64,000 nucleotides of DNA, taken from Cunninghamia lanceolata (lineage: Eukaryota; Streptophyta; Pinopsida; Cupressales; Cupressaceae). The stretch spans positions 496,001 through 560,000 of the forward strand of contig BSBN01000037.1 in assembly GCA_027924645.1 (NCBI GenBank), given 5' to 3'. A program made the position numbers and the translations under genes. Shown in pieces: positions 43,917-54,860 of this stretch. Every line of letters starts with the position of its first letter. Position 1 is the first letter of the stretch. The notes below the pieces were generated by a model. That model saw only the letters and a list, made by a program, of their open reading frames with translations, did not search any database and was not told where the DNA came from.

Positions 43917-46900
43917 TGTCACACCCTATTTTAAACTAATGTATTTATTTTCATTATTTTTGAGAAGACAGATAGTTAGTCAGAGAAAATATTATGATTA
44001 AGGTAATAATAGAAAATGCATTTGCTTTATATTAGTTTATATGCAAAGAATAATTGTTTATGATGGTATTATTGATCATATGGTTAAATGATGTAATGGA
44101 CTAACTACCTTCGTGCAACTGAGGTGGATGCATAAATAGTGTTGTTTTCCCTTTGACATGAGGAGAGAGAGTATCACCATGGAGAGGATGCTAGATCATG
44201 TGAATGCAACGATCCTTATGCCATCTGGAAACACACACACATATACTTAGTAGAGGATAAGTCAGATTTGGATTAAGTCTTTATGCCCATGTCTCTGATC
44301 GTCTTAGAAATATTTGTGATTAGTAGAAAGGCCATGTTTATTCCTATCAATTTATGTCGTCATTAAGATGAAGGTTAAAATCCTTTTCGTTGTCAAATAG
44401 AAACATGGTGTATTCCTTTGGATGCCAAGTTGATGTGAGTAATTGACTAAACATGTTTAATTTTGTTGATAAGATCCTAGTCGACTTTGCGAGAACCCTC
44501 GGTTGATAATTGTGCTTACAAATAAGCATAATTAGCTTTTGAGAGTATGAAAAAGTGACATCTATTAGATAAGTGTATTATTGTCTATTTTCAAATTATT
44601 ATTATTGTCTTGGTTTAAGGTCATGATTGGTAGATGTAAAAGTTTCTCTTTATTCACCTAGGCGTACTTCCTAAATGCTTGGGGAGTGGGGGAAGGAGCA
44701 ATAGCTCCATACTTCCCTTTTTTTCTGCTTGTGAAGGGTTACGGGGGAGTGGAGAGAAATTTATGGTGATGTAACCAAGGGTGAGTGGGATAAGTAGAGG
44801 AGAAGATAGGATTTGAGTAGGTAGAGAAGGGGCTCGTAGCTGGGGGAGTAGAGGAGTTATAGGAACACAAGCCTGTTAAAGGTAGCGAGAAGGTAGTGGT
44901 GAAGTTCGGCCTGTATCACTATACATGTAAGTCCACTATATTTAGTAGAATATGATAGAATACATCTGCCTTTCGTTCGATTAAATTTGCAAGTACAAAA
45001 AAATGAAAAGAGTTTTTGTTCAGAATGCCGATTGGAAAGTAGGATACCACGAAGCATAGTGTTAGTAAACTTGTTGTTTATCCTCTACAGAGGATTATTT
45101 TCTATATCATTATACCATACTCCAGTAAGAGGAAGAGTTATATTAACTCTGTATTAATATCTATTCCTTGTCATATAGTAAATGCTATAGGAAATGTTAT
45201 ACATTTCAATAGCTATGATTTTGAGAACCACTCAGCTACATCTTAAACATATATATTTTTCATTGTTAATGAAGCACAATAAGCTTCACGGGTGCAATAG
45301 TCAAAAGACCATGCCAAAACCTTATGATATTCAAACGTAGGTAGTATATGTGTTGCAACCTCAGTTTAGCAATGTAATGTGTAGAGGTTGACTATGCCTA
45401 AATGTAGAGGTCGATTGTCAAAATGTGTAGGCCGATTGTGCCTAAATGTAGAGGCCGACTGTGTCATAATGTATAGGTCAACTATGCCTAAATGTGTAGG
45501 CCGACTGTGCCTGATGTGTAGGCTGACTGTGCCAAGAGATATAGAGACTGACTGTGAAAGTATAGGTCGACATTGTAGTGGATCAACTACTAAGCAAAAC
45601 CATGCTTTGGTTGTAGTGATTTAGTATGGCCGATGGTAGACTTATTGAGAGACCTAAGAGAAGGTCGTTTGTTAATCAAGAAAGTGTGTTTGAAAGCTTA
45701 AAAAGCTAGTTAATGAGTCGAAGTCATTGTGTAGGAGCACTTGACATTAGACTGCTATTTATAAGTATATGAAGAAGAATGAGGTGTTTTTAGATGCTAT
45801 TCTAGAGTTATTCTAAACTATCTATATCCTAGTTTTGTAGAGGACTAATCTTTTAACCAATCTTAGGCTAAGAATAGCCACAAGATTGTCGAGAGATATA
45901 CTCACGATGGCAATATAAAGTCATGATATAGATTATTTTGTTATTTTTGAGATCTCTTTTGATATACATGAGGAAGTGTATTCAATTGGAGTAGGTTTAT
46001 GAAGTTATAATTTATCTTTGATAGATTATGAGTTGAATGATTATATTCTTAGATTAAGATAGTTAGTCTTTAATCGTTGAACCCTATGGCTTAAATGTCA
46101 AAATCTTGCATGTGTAGAACATAGATGAGCAAGGAAATAGGTAGATAGGTCATTGAGTAGATGATAGGACATCATAGATCTGTGATTTCAAGGATGCAAA
46201 GAGGGAATCAATGTATGTTACATAGTCACCTAAGCTCTCACCTTAGACTTGTCAAGATTACTAGTAGATAAGGGATTATGGTATGTCTGTAAGACTAATA
46301 TGGTATAAGCAAGTTGAAAAGAATTATTTCATATATATGATATAAATTGAGAAATAAGAATGTTGTCTCCAAGTCGAGAAAAGAGTGAGTGAACATACGA
46401 CTATATATTTATATGAAACTTTCGCCAAAGCAATGCAAAGTCACTGTTTGCATTGTCAGTTCACGATGTACCAGATAGCTGAACAATCAGAATGGGTCAT
46501 ACATAGCTAGAGTTAGACTAGAGGTTTAAACCTGATTGTCATTAGCTAGGACACATCATTAGTTCCCAGATGGCTTACATAATCAATTGATTCTCATTAT
46601 CTATTACCCTTGCGAAGGGAAGGGCTACTTCCAGTAGGAAGGTGTGTGGGGGACTGTCGGTCTGTGGTTGGAGGAAAAGCACCAGGGTGATGCTCTCCCT
46701 CTTTCTCTCCTGCAGTTGACTACCGAAGACTTGTGAATAGGAATAGATTGCTTATTTTGTAAATGTTATTGATAAAATTGTATGTCGTAAGAAATACTAC
46801 CATTTGATATATGTAAAATTTGGTTAGTCACATGTGAAGCGACAATCTTTTGAATGTATTTATTGTACTTGAAATTGCAAACGTAATATCTTTGATTATA

Positions 46901-46980
46901 GATAATTATATAAAAAAATAAGTGAGATTTTTGCTTTAATTGTGTTTAAGGATTTCTAATATTCCGGTTGGGATGTTACA
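43917..46980 (+). repeat. Element D 3' LTR
   Basis: 3,064 bp, colinear with 35,511-38,615. The AC microsatellite is shorter here (about 44,228), and about 25-40 bp are missing in several places (for example near 44,770 and 45,680). It ends ccggttgggatgttaca. Confidence 0.9.
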
Positions 46981-46985
46981 ACCTG

Positions 46986-49270
46986 TTCCACCTCTACTCT
47001 GACTTCTCAGAGTCTTTCTTCGTGTGAGGATCTGGGTAGACGACCTTCTTTGTTTGTGCTCAAGTGACGACAAAGACTTCTTCTCCTTCTATGTTGATCA
47101 GATTGATATTGTCTTTTTGTTTTAGGCAGTCATCATCCTCGTGATCGCCTGGGCCACACCATTTACAAAGCATGCCCATTTTGTTTTGATTTTGATTATT
47201 TTGGCATTCTCGAGCAAAGTGTCCCCATTTGCTGCACTGTTGACACTGGATCATAGGTCACCCTTTTCCGTCGTACTAAATGCGACTTCTCCCCCCACTA
47301 TTATTATTGAATCTATTTTTTCCTTGTCGGTTCTGATACCCGCCTGACGATGCACTGTTATTGTTTTGTTGCTTTGATGGTGTAGTCAGTGGAGTAGATT
47401 GTTCACTTTGGGTGAATAGCACCTAGTTGCTCCTCATCTTCATATTCTATGGACATTCTTTGGTGCAGTGTCCTAGGACTTGGCAAATGTCATAGAACAT
47501 CTTCTTTGGGCAATTTTCGTTAACATGGTCCTCGCCGTTGTACTCCATACACCACAATTCCTTGTCCTTGGTGACCTTTTATGTGTTTAGTTCCTTCATC
47601 ATCCTCATCATGTCTTTCTGGACTGCTTGTACGGTTTTTGATTCATCACCACTATCATCCAAACTTTCATTGTTGTCGTAGATTTCTTTTTCTCATGAGA
47701 GGACATTTTGTCTTCACTCTCTATGTTTATTGCCCGGTTGTAAGCATCAGTGTATGATGAAGGTGGTACTATTTTCATCTTTTTCCTTAGCGAGGGAATC
47801 AAATCGTCAATAAACCAACACTTTTTCAAGCCATAAGTAGGTTCCTTTTCTAACTTCACCAGAAACTCATTTAGCCTACAATTATAGGCTTTTACATTCT
47901 CATGCTTGTCTTGTTTAGTGTTATAGATTTTAGCTACAATTTCATTGTCATCTCTCAAGAATTTGAATTCTTCTTCAAATGCCTTCTTTAATGTGTCCTA
48001 ATTAACTTTTGAACTTGCTTCCAATTATGTGTACCAGTTGATGGATATGTCTCTCAAAGTTGATGGGAACAACCGCAGCCAATAGGACCTGTCGTCCTAT
48101 CCATTGGCCACCCATATGGTTTCACATGTCTTGCAATGCCTCACTGCATCCACTGATCCATTTCTCAAGAATTTATGGAGCTTCTGCCTTTCCACACTCA
48201 TACTTGTTGGAGTCACCATCTTCCCTCCTTGGTGCAACTTTCATGTTCAGTTTTTGGTCAGAGAGTCTTGACCCGTACCTCCTAGTGCTTTTTGTGCACT
48301 CGCGGCCACCCAGGTGTCCTCTACTCCTCCTTCATCAGAAAACCACACGCTTCTGTCGCTTGTGGGGTGTTTCCTATGCTCCTCTAGTCCTAGAGTTGTA
48401 GGCTCTTTCCCTCCGATTAACAATTTTTTGAAAAGTCAGATATTGTCTTCATATGTTTTTGATAGTGAATCATGCCATGATCGGTCTTCCCATTGGTCGT
48501 TGTGTGGTGGAAGTCATGTAGTTGGGTTGTTTGCCGCCTAGTTGACAAGATCTTCTTGTGTTTCATTTGGGAGTGGTAATTGTCTCGCTAATTCTTCCTA
48601 CTCTGTGTTTGTGTATTGCTTTGTGTTCTGCTGTACAATAGGAATTTTCTTTTCTTCCTAACTACGGCTCCAACTAACACTTCTACTCTTGCTCCACTTT
48701 TGGGGTGGGCTCTCACTCTCGGGCAGTAATCCCTCTATTTATTCAACTATTCTCTTCAACCTCCTCCTTTCTCTTTGTTCTTGTATTCTTAATGACCTTG
48801 TTTCCTGATCGGGTGTTTCATGATCGCTTTGTGGTCACCTGCATTTGTTTAGGTATAAGGGCATTAATTGTTCGATGTCCGATGTTGATTAGTGTTGTGT
48901 TCCTCTTCTTCTTGTTTCGTATGTTCTTCGTAGCATTGTAGTATTTGCTATTGGCATATCTCTCTTTCTCTCTTGGCACGTAAGTTTTGTAAGATTAAGA
49001 AATGCCTCGCCAAAAGCCTCGGAAGATGAGTGAGGAGGTTGTCAACTTCGTTGTTCACCACTAGGTTATCCCATATTTGGTCTTCTAGTACTTCCGTAGC
49101 ATTTGCTTCCCTCCATACGTGCTCCCTCACTGATATATCGCACGGGTGTATGAGGTCTTGCATCAAATCATCTTCTGCATCATCTTCACTATGCTCATTA
49201 GGTCCTCATTTTGGTTATGTCGTTGGCTATCCCATTATGTTGCCATCTGTCACCGACTACTCAACTTGAC
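46986..49270 (-). pseudogene. Element B gag, broken
   Basis: Near the N-terminal side (49,166-48,948) it reads DNLLTHLPRLLARHFLILQN, equivalent to element A. The capsid part at 47,958-47,608 reads RDDNEIVAKIYNTKQDKHEN and KKCWFIDDLIPSLRKKMKIV. The nucleocapsid part at about 47,550-47,060 has two decayed knuckles in which a cysteine is now tyrosine, then two intact ones, CQQCSKWGHFAREC and CKWCGPGDHEDDDC. As in element A this makes four CCHC motifs. The gag was separated from the protease by D. Stops are frequent. Confidence 0.8.
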
Positions 49271-49278
49271 TCTGTATA

Positions 49279-49291
49279 GGCAATGACACCA
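49279..49291 (-). other. Element B primer-binding site
   Basis: On the minus strand TGGTGTCATTGCC, two bases from the LTR. It matches the tRNA-Asp-type site TGGCGCCGTTGCC at 10 of 13 positions. The following bases ctatacag do not match, as in element A's left copy. Confidence 0.65.
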
Positions 49292-49293
49292 AA

Positions 49294-49638
49294 TGTTTAC
49301 TTCCTACTAGTTCGAGATAGAAATATATAGAGTAAACAAAATATGCATGGAAAGTAAATATAACATCATAACAATTTACTTATTGTCTGCCCACAACAAA
49401 ACCAATATGTATATTATATGCAAATATGCTCTCATACAATGTGATAGGCAATTTAGAACAAGTGTGGTCCCAATTACAATGACATGCAAAGTATATAAAG
49501 GTAGTCGATAGTTGGTCGACAATGCCAACCGCTGACAATCGACTACAACTAACCACAACTGCCAAGAGGACAACTAACCTCACCACACAACTAACCCAAA
49601 ATAAATACAATATACTTATTAAAAAATGCATGTTTACA
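49294..49638 (-). repeat. Element B 5' LTR
   Basis: 345 bp, TGTTTACTTCCTACTAG to gcatgtttaca. A TATA box (complement of gtatataaag, 49,491-49,500) lies about 30 bp upstream of the acttgtt stretch, which I take as the approximate transcription start. It is followed by TAGTT, the right target-site copy. Confidence 0.92.
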
Positions 49639-49892
49639 TAGTTCTTGTTGGTGGGTTATGCCATTTCTCTTGTTTTGTGTTCTTTAGATTGAACTGTATT
49701 GCTTTGGTTTTGTTTCATTGCATTTGTTTGCTTTTTATAAATTCCCTATATATATTGAAGTCTTTTTTTGGTTCGAGTGCCAGGGTTTTGGGTTTATGCT
49801 AAGTAGTTGCTCAGGTGTGTTAGGCCACGCGAGCTGGTGAAGGTTTGGCATGCTGGCATGTTCTTCATAGTATGGTGGCAAGAACACTTTTA

Positions 49893-51235
49893 TTATGGAG
49901 AATTTATCAAATAAAATTGTTAACAATGCATTCAGGGACACCATGGTTGCAGGAGGTAATATTGTTGTAAGTGAGGGGACTACATTCAGTGTGCAAAATG
50001 GAGGGGCTATTCCAACATTGACCCAAGATGAAAGCTTGAAAGCGAGTGCATGATTCTCACCTTGAAGCCAAATGATGTTATATGTGATGTGATTGTAAAG
50101 GAAGAAGAAAGGTTGAAATCTATTGGCATTTTTTTGTTTGCTTAACTAAGGAAGCTTTATGAGATTTTTTTTGGATGATTGGTTTGTTTCAGTACGGGTA
50201 AGAAACTAGGGCTTCATGTTTCATTTTGTCGTATGCTTAAAAAATGATTATTTTTTGTTTGTTGGAAGAACAATAATATGCAAAAGAGGATTTTGTTTAA
50301 GGAGTTTTTGGATGTTGGTAAGTCTTTATTCAAAGCTTTTGCTTGGGACTTAATTGTTAATCCAAAAGATGTTCTGAACACCCATCCTAAATGGATTGAG
50401 GTTTGTAATGTGTCCCTATGTCTTTGGTTTTTGTCGCCTCAAGTCTTAAAACCATTGGGAGAAGTACTTGAACTTGAAGACACCTGATCATCCCTCCCAC
50501 ACATGAATGCAAGGGTTTTGATTTCATTAAATCATAATATTACTCTTCCTATATCTCAATCCATCTCCATGGGTCTGCTAAAATTTGTAAAATTGTGGGT
50601 TTGGGTGGATTAAATGTATGCTTTTTTGTAAGCAAGATGGCCACTTGAGAAGAGTGTGCCCTATGCTAAGAAATAATGATGCTAGTAACCCTATTTTGAC
50701 TGGTGAATAATCTCTTGAGAATCGACAAATAGATGGAAAGATGGTTTTAGATAAGTCAAGTGATGTTGAGATGGAGATTTCCTCTCCTTAGGTTCCAAAA
50801 GAAGTTTTGGAAGAATATGTGGTGATTTTTGCTACAATTGGTATTCAAACTTGCATGGATATTACTCTGATTGCTCCTAACCAGCTCATTTTAAATGTTG
50901 ACTTGAATGATAATAAGAGAAATTTAAGTGGCCTGGAGCTTTGAACCTATTGTGAATTCTTTAAAGAACAAGCCTTCTCAGAATCCCTTGAAATATTTGG
51001 TGAATAAAGCTAGTGATCATGGGCTAAAGTTTGTTAAGCAGTCTTCAAAAGACAAAAAACTCTTATTATTGAGAATGTGGCTGAAGTATCTAATGATTGC
51101 ATTAGTGAAGGGAACATGGATTTTAATGGTAGTAAGGTTGCTATTCTGGTGGATGGGGCAAAGGGCTATGCACTGCCTCTTACTTTGAAAGATTGATGAA
51201 GGGGGGAATAATCCCCCTCCACCTAGTAATTTATG
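49893..51235 (+). pseudogene. LINE ORF1
   Basis: Starts MENLSNKIVNNAFRDTMVAG. The middle reads WDLIVNPKDVLNTHPKWIEV and CLWFLSPQVLKPLGEVLELE, which matches the P.WI.(V/L).NLPL..W....L..IG..LG pattern of the DUF4283 region in plant L1 ORF1. A zinc knuckle CKQDGHLRRVC follows at about 50,628-50,660. Several stops and frameshifts are present. A nucleic-acid-binding role is known for the family; this copy cannot work. Confidence 0.75.
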
Positions 51236-53681
51236 TTCTTTCCTTTCCCATGCTTTGATGATCATATATAGCTAGAATGTTAGAGGCCTAGAGGCCCATG
51301 ATAGAAAGTATATTATTAAATTCTTTTGTAAATTAAGTGATAGTTTGGATTGTTTGCTTCTACAAGAAGTTAAATCGGTTGGTTTTGGTCTTGATTGGTT
51401 ATGTCAAGTTATTTGGCCTAAAGATTTTTAATCTTCTCTTCAAAGCCTGTGAAAGAAAGGGTAAGGTTTTCATTCTTTTGAATTGTAGTTTGGGCTCTAA
51501 TGTCATTAACCATGGTTGTTCTCCCTATAATAGGGTCGTATGGATCAAGCTAAATTTCGACAACAAAATCTTTGGTGTCTGTTCAATCTATGCTTCTAAT
51601 GATTATAAAGAGAGTTATGATTTGTGGAACTAGATGGCAACTAGTTTGAAAAACATTCCTTCAGTATGTGGAGGTGACTTTAACATGGTGGAAGATAGTG
51701 AGGATAAATTAGGTGGGTGTAAATTTAATTGGAAAGGTAATGATATTTTTTGGAATAAATTCCAAAGGAAATTAAATCTAATAGATCTTTTTAAATGTAA
51801 GGAGGATAGTAAAGGCATTTGGTTTACATGGTTAGATTTAAAAAAAAACAATGGAAGAGTGTTCTTAAGATTAGATAGAATTATGTTGGATGCCTCTTTT
51901 TTTTTTTGGTATTCCTCCTATAGTTGGTAATAATATAGTTAAAGTGATTCCTACTACATTGTCGAATCACCACCCTATTGAATTGGAATTCTTTCCCTTG
52001 TCTAGCATTCTAAGGTCCCCAATGCATTTAAAGACCTTTATAAATTGAATATCTCCCACCTTAGGGATGCCTCTTGCTGTAATAGTCTATTCAATATCTG
52101 AGTTTTGAATTTAGAAATTCTCTGCTGGTTTAAGTATGTAGGTGGAACAAAGTTGTGGATTCTACAATCATTTTTTTTCCAAGTTTTTGGTAAAAATAAA
52201 GGTAAAATGAGAGTTGTTAGGGTGAGAAGATGGCAAGAAAACCTCATGTTAGCTGAGCCTAAGCTTCAATCTAATCCCTTTGATGAAAAGTTATAGCAAG
52301 GATCTATGGAGTTGAAGCATTCTTTAAGATGTAACTAATTTTATCAAGCTAAAGGAGCTAAATACATATCAAAGTTGATGTGGTTGCATTTGGGGACAAA
52401 GGTTTGAAATTTTTCTTTAATTTTTTGAAGGTTAAGCATGTCAAGGAGAGATTAAGCATTATTGTTGACAATGTTTTAGTGGAAGATGACCTCAGTGTTA
52501 GGAGGCTTTTTAGGGCTTCTATGAAAATTTATTTTCCTTTGTTGGCAATAATAATGCTATTCTAAAGGCCAAATAATTTATCTCTAGAGCAGTCCCTAGG
52601 AGATTTTGTCATAAGAACTCTCTTGATTTAGAGAGTGCTCTCTCTTTAGAAGAGATTATTAATGTCATTCACCATTTGAAGGAAGATAAACCTCTTGGAG
52701 ATGATGGTTTCCTTGTCAAATTTTATAAAAACAAATTGTAATTGGATCAATAATATCCTGTACTTGGACTACAAAGAAGCTATTAAAAATGGTTCTCTTG
52801 GGGAGCACATTAATAAGGGAATAATTAAATTGATTCCTAAAGAGGGTGATCAAACTTAGTTGAAAAATTGGAGGCGTATTATATTTTCAAATGTATTGTA
52901 TAAGATTTTTGCTAAAGCCCTTTCTTTGAGAGTTTAGAAGTTGTTACCTAAAATTATTTTGCTTTATCAAACTAACTTTGTTTTTTATTAAGCTAAGAAA
53001 CAAACCAGGTTGCTGATCCCTTTACACAAATGCCCCAAGGGCAGAACAAAACAGGCCACAAACAAGCCATAAATAACATAGAAATAGCAACCAAGCTGCA
53101 AACCAAAATAGGGGATCTAAAGAACACCAGATCCTGAGGGCATAAATCTAACTCCTTTAACCCTTGGTCATGAAGCAACAACAAATTTGGGGAGTCCTTT
53201 CTTCTTTCTCTGAACGACTGTCCAGGACAACTCTGAGTCTAAATCCTTAGAGAGAGGTGAGAGGAGGGGATCCTCAATAGAAACTGCAACCAAAGAGAAT
53301 TCCCGCGTTGAGGTAGAAGATGGCAGCGTAGAAGATGAAGCAAGAATAGGAGTAATATGATCCACTGCAAACAGAGCCAATAAGGGAGCTGAAGGCCCAA
53401 CATGGGTGAATAGAGGTGACGAGGGTTGGGCAGACCCATCATGATCAACAACTATCCTATTCGCCATAGGTCCACATCAAACTAACTTTGTTAAAGGTAG
53501 ACATGTTCTTGATATCTTGATTACTAGTTGGGAAGGTATGCATTGGGCTAAACCTTCCTATCAAAATGTCGCCATGATTCTTCTTGATTTTGAAAAGGCT
53601 TACGACAAAATTGAATGGCCCTTTATTGATTTAATATGGAAAACTTAAGGATTTGGTTAATATTTTTGCAAGATGGTTAGT
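51236..53681 (+). pseudogene. LINE ORF2: endonuclease and partial reverse transcriptase
   Basis: The endonuclease begins NVRGLEAHDRKYIIKFF, with LLLQEVKS near 51,355 and CGGDFNMVEDSEDKLGG near 51,670, then FTWLDLKKNNGRVFLRLDRI. These are the catalytic APE-type motifs of L1 endonuclease. RT begins near 52,650 (SLEEIINVIHHLKEDKPLGD), continues GIIKLIPKEGDQ and LKNWRRIIFSNVLYKIFAKA, and after the inserted retroposon gives AMILLDFEKAYDKIEWPFID. The frame is interrupted by stops and shifts throughout. The copy ends before the YADD box. Confidence 0.85.
52983..53475 (-). mobile_element. Small retroposon inserted in LINE RT
   Basis: 493 bp flanked by a 17-bp duplication atcaaactaactttgtt (52,966-52,982 and 53,476-53,492), the length expected from target-primed insertion. 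On the minus strand it starts near MANRIVVDHDGSAQ, keeps an open frame of 99 codons ending KKKGLPKFVVAS, and closes with a short A-rich tail (aataaaaaa). The encoded WTVVQRKKKG phrase resembles parts of plant LINE ORF1 proteins, so it is probably a non-autonomous L1-type element or a retrocopy. The class is uncertain. Confidence 0.75.
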
Positions 53682-53865
53682 GTTATTTTCTGTTATGGAG
53701 TAAAAAGTGGACACATGTCTTTTTACCTCCTTGTTTAGTTCCTAGGTCCCCGTGATTACATTATACATTCTAAATATTCATCCCGATGCAAAATTCCCTG
53801 AAACCAATGTAAATTGGGAACAAGGGGCCCATATTTTATCTTACCCTAGACCAAAAAGGAGCCTC

Positions 53866-53893
53866 AAGACTTGGGCGCCTGCGCCCAAGTCTT
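53866..53893. repeat. 13-bp perfect palindrome with 2-base spacer
   Basis: aagacttgggcgc, then ct, then gcgcccaagtctt. It could form a strong GC-rich hairpin. The reverse arm of the host unit (about 55,430) keeps a decayed form of it. Confidence 0.9.
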
Positions 53894-54609
53894 CCCTGAT
53901 TGGTTGGGGCAAATTTAATTGTATGTCATCTTAGGACCTTTAAAAAGGTTTCTCTTTGTCAGCTCTTTTGGTTTAATTTGATGAATGTTAGCGAGAAAGC
54001 ATTTTAAGAAAACTTGCATGATTATTTTTTAAATTATAGATGATTGAACCTAGCGAATATCCCTTCCACCTTATTCCAAATGGCCTCAAGAAATCCTCTA
54101 ATATAGTGTGAAGTTTTCACCAAATCCAAAATCTCACAATAATTATTCCCAATGGTATTTCCCATAAATATAGGGAAATAAGGTAGGTAATACCCATACA
54201 AGAAGTTACCACACCCCTTTAAAATGACATTAGAAGTAATTAATAATTTAATTAATATTCAAAGATAAATATTTATACTACAAGATTTATTTTATAGGAA
54301 AAGAGGGAATAGGGTAAATAGATAGATCCTCCTTTCACTACAAACATTCAAGGACATTCAACTGAGTTCAATCACAAATCTTGCAAGAGGATTCACCTAT
54401 AGGTTGATGGTCACTTGTAATGATGTGGAAATTTAGAATTTGTCAATTAATGTATTAATTTAATGCTCAAATATGTTCAAAACCCTAATTATGTAAAATC
54501 GTAAGCAAACAGATAAATCACGACAAATGCTCGTAGACCAAGATAGTAGACAAAGATTAGTTACTGACCCTTTTTTGAAGTTTGAGGTGCGAAACAATCG
54601 GGGGCTTTG

Positions 54610-54860
54610 TGACTAGCGCCCTAGCCCAATGTAGTATTTTCTTCAGGGGGTTCTGGAATCCTTTCAACACTAATAATCACTGTTCTGTCTATTTCTGTCA
54701 CGGAAGATGTGGTCATTGTGACTCGTACCCTAGACCAAGGTAGGATATTCTTTAGGATGTCAGGACCTCTTCTGATGCTGAATATCAGTGTCACAAAGAT
54801 TTCTGTACTTGCAACCTCATAGGGCTCTATGACTAGCGCCCTAGCCCCGACAGCGCACAA
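54610..54860. repeat. Three diverged repeats of about 110 bp
   Basis: Copies begin at about 54,610, 54,718 and 54,829, each with gtgact(a/c)g(c/t)(g/a)ccctag(c/a)cc. The first two continue with ta(g/t)tattttctt-like sequence and a ctgtc or gtgtca(c) phrase. They are non-coding and inside the unit with inverted termini. Confidence 0.6.

Larger units (their letters stand above)
35511..46980 (+). mobile_element. Element D: long-LTR chromovirus inserted between B's gag and protease
   Basis: Direct LTRs of 3,105 bp (35,511-38,615) and 3,064 bp (43,917-46,980), each starting TGTCACACCCT and ending GGGATGTTACA. The flanks are GCCTA and ACCTG, which share CCT with two transitions, so the target duplication is plausible but decayed. 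The internal region of 5.3 kb holds PBS, gag, protease, RT, RNase H, integrase and a chromodomain. LTRs longer than 3 kb with a chromodomain are seen in the Tekay/Del branch. It is on the + strand, opposite to B. Confidence 0.9.
15649..49638 (-). mobile_element. Element B: Athila-like Ty3/gypsy retrotransposon with nested insertions
   Basis: Its 3' LTR is at the left, split into 15,649-15,818 and 20,815-20,989; its 5' LTR is at the right (49,294-49,638). The flanks are TAGTC (15,644-15,648) and TAGTT (49,639-49,643), a 5-bp target duplication with one transition. Read on the minus strand, the order is 5' LTR, PBS, gag, protease, RT, RNase H, integrase, a long region of unknown function, a third ORF, polypurine tract and 3' LTR. 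Extra ORFs after pol, together with a PBS of the tRNA-Asp type, suit the Athila/Tat side of Ty3/gypsy. Inserted later are A, C, D and a solo-LTR-like piece. Without them B is roughly 11 kb. All its genes carry stops or frameshifts. Confidence 0.88.
49644..53681 (+). mobile_element. LINE (plant L1 type), main part
   Basis: Continues the LINE from 15,648. 5' UTR sequence (49,644-49,892) is followed by ORF1 with a CCHC knuckle, then ORF2 with endonuclease and reverse transcriptase. The copy is badly decayed, is interrupted at 52,983-53,475 by a small retroposon, and ends in mid-RT at about 53,681, where a unit with inverted termini begins. The YADD box, RNase H and poly-A tail are absent. Confidence 0.8.

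Noticed and set aside
45388..45624. Cysteine-rich open frame with repeated GRLCLNVEAD-like peptides (also 36,876-37,073)
   Set aside because: It is a translation of the 22-28-bp tandem array in element D's LTRs. It is non-coding and interrupted in the other copy.
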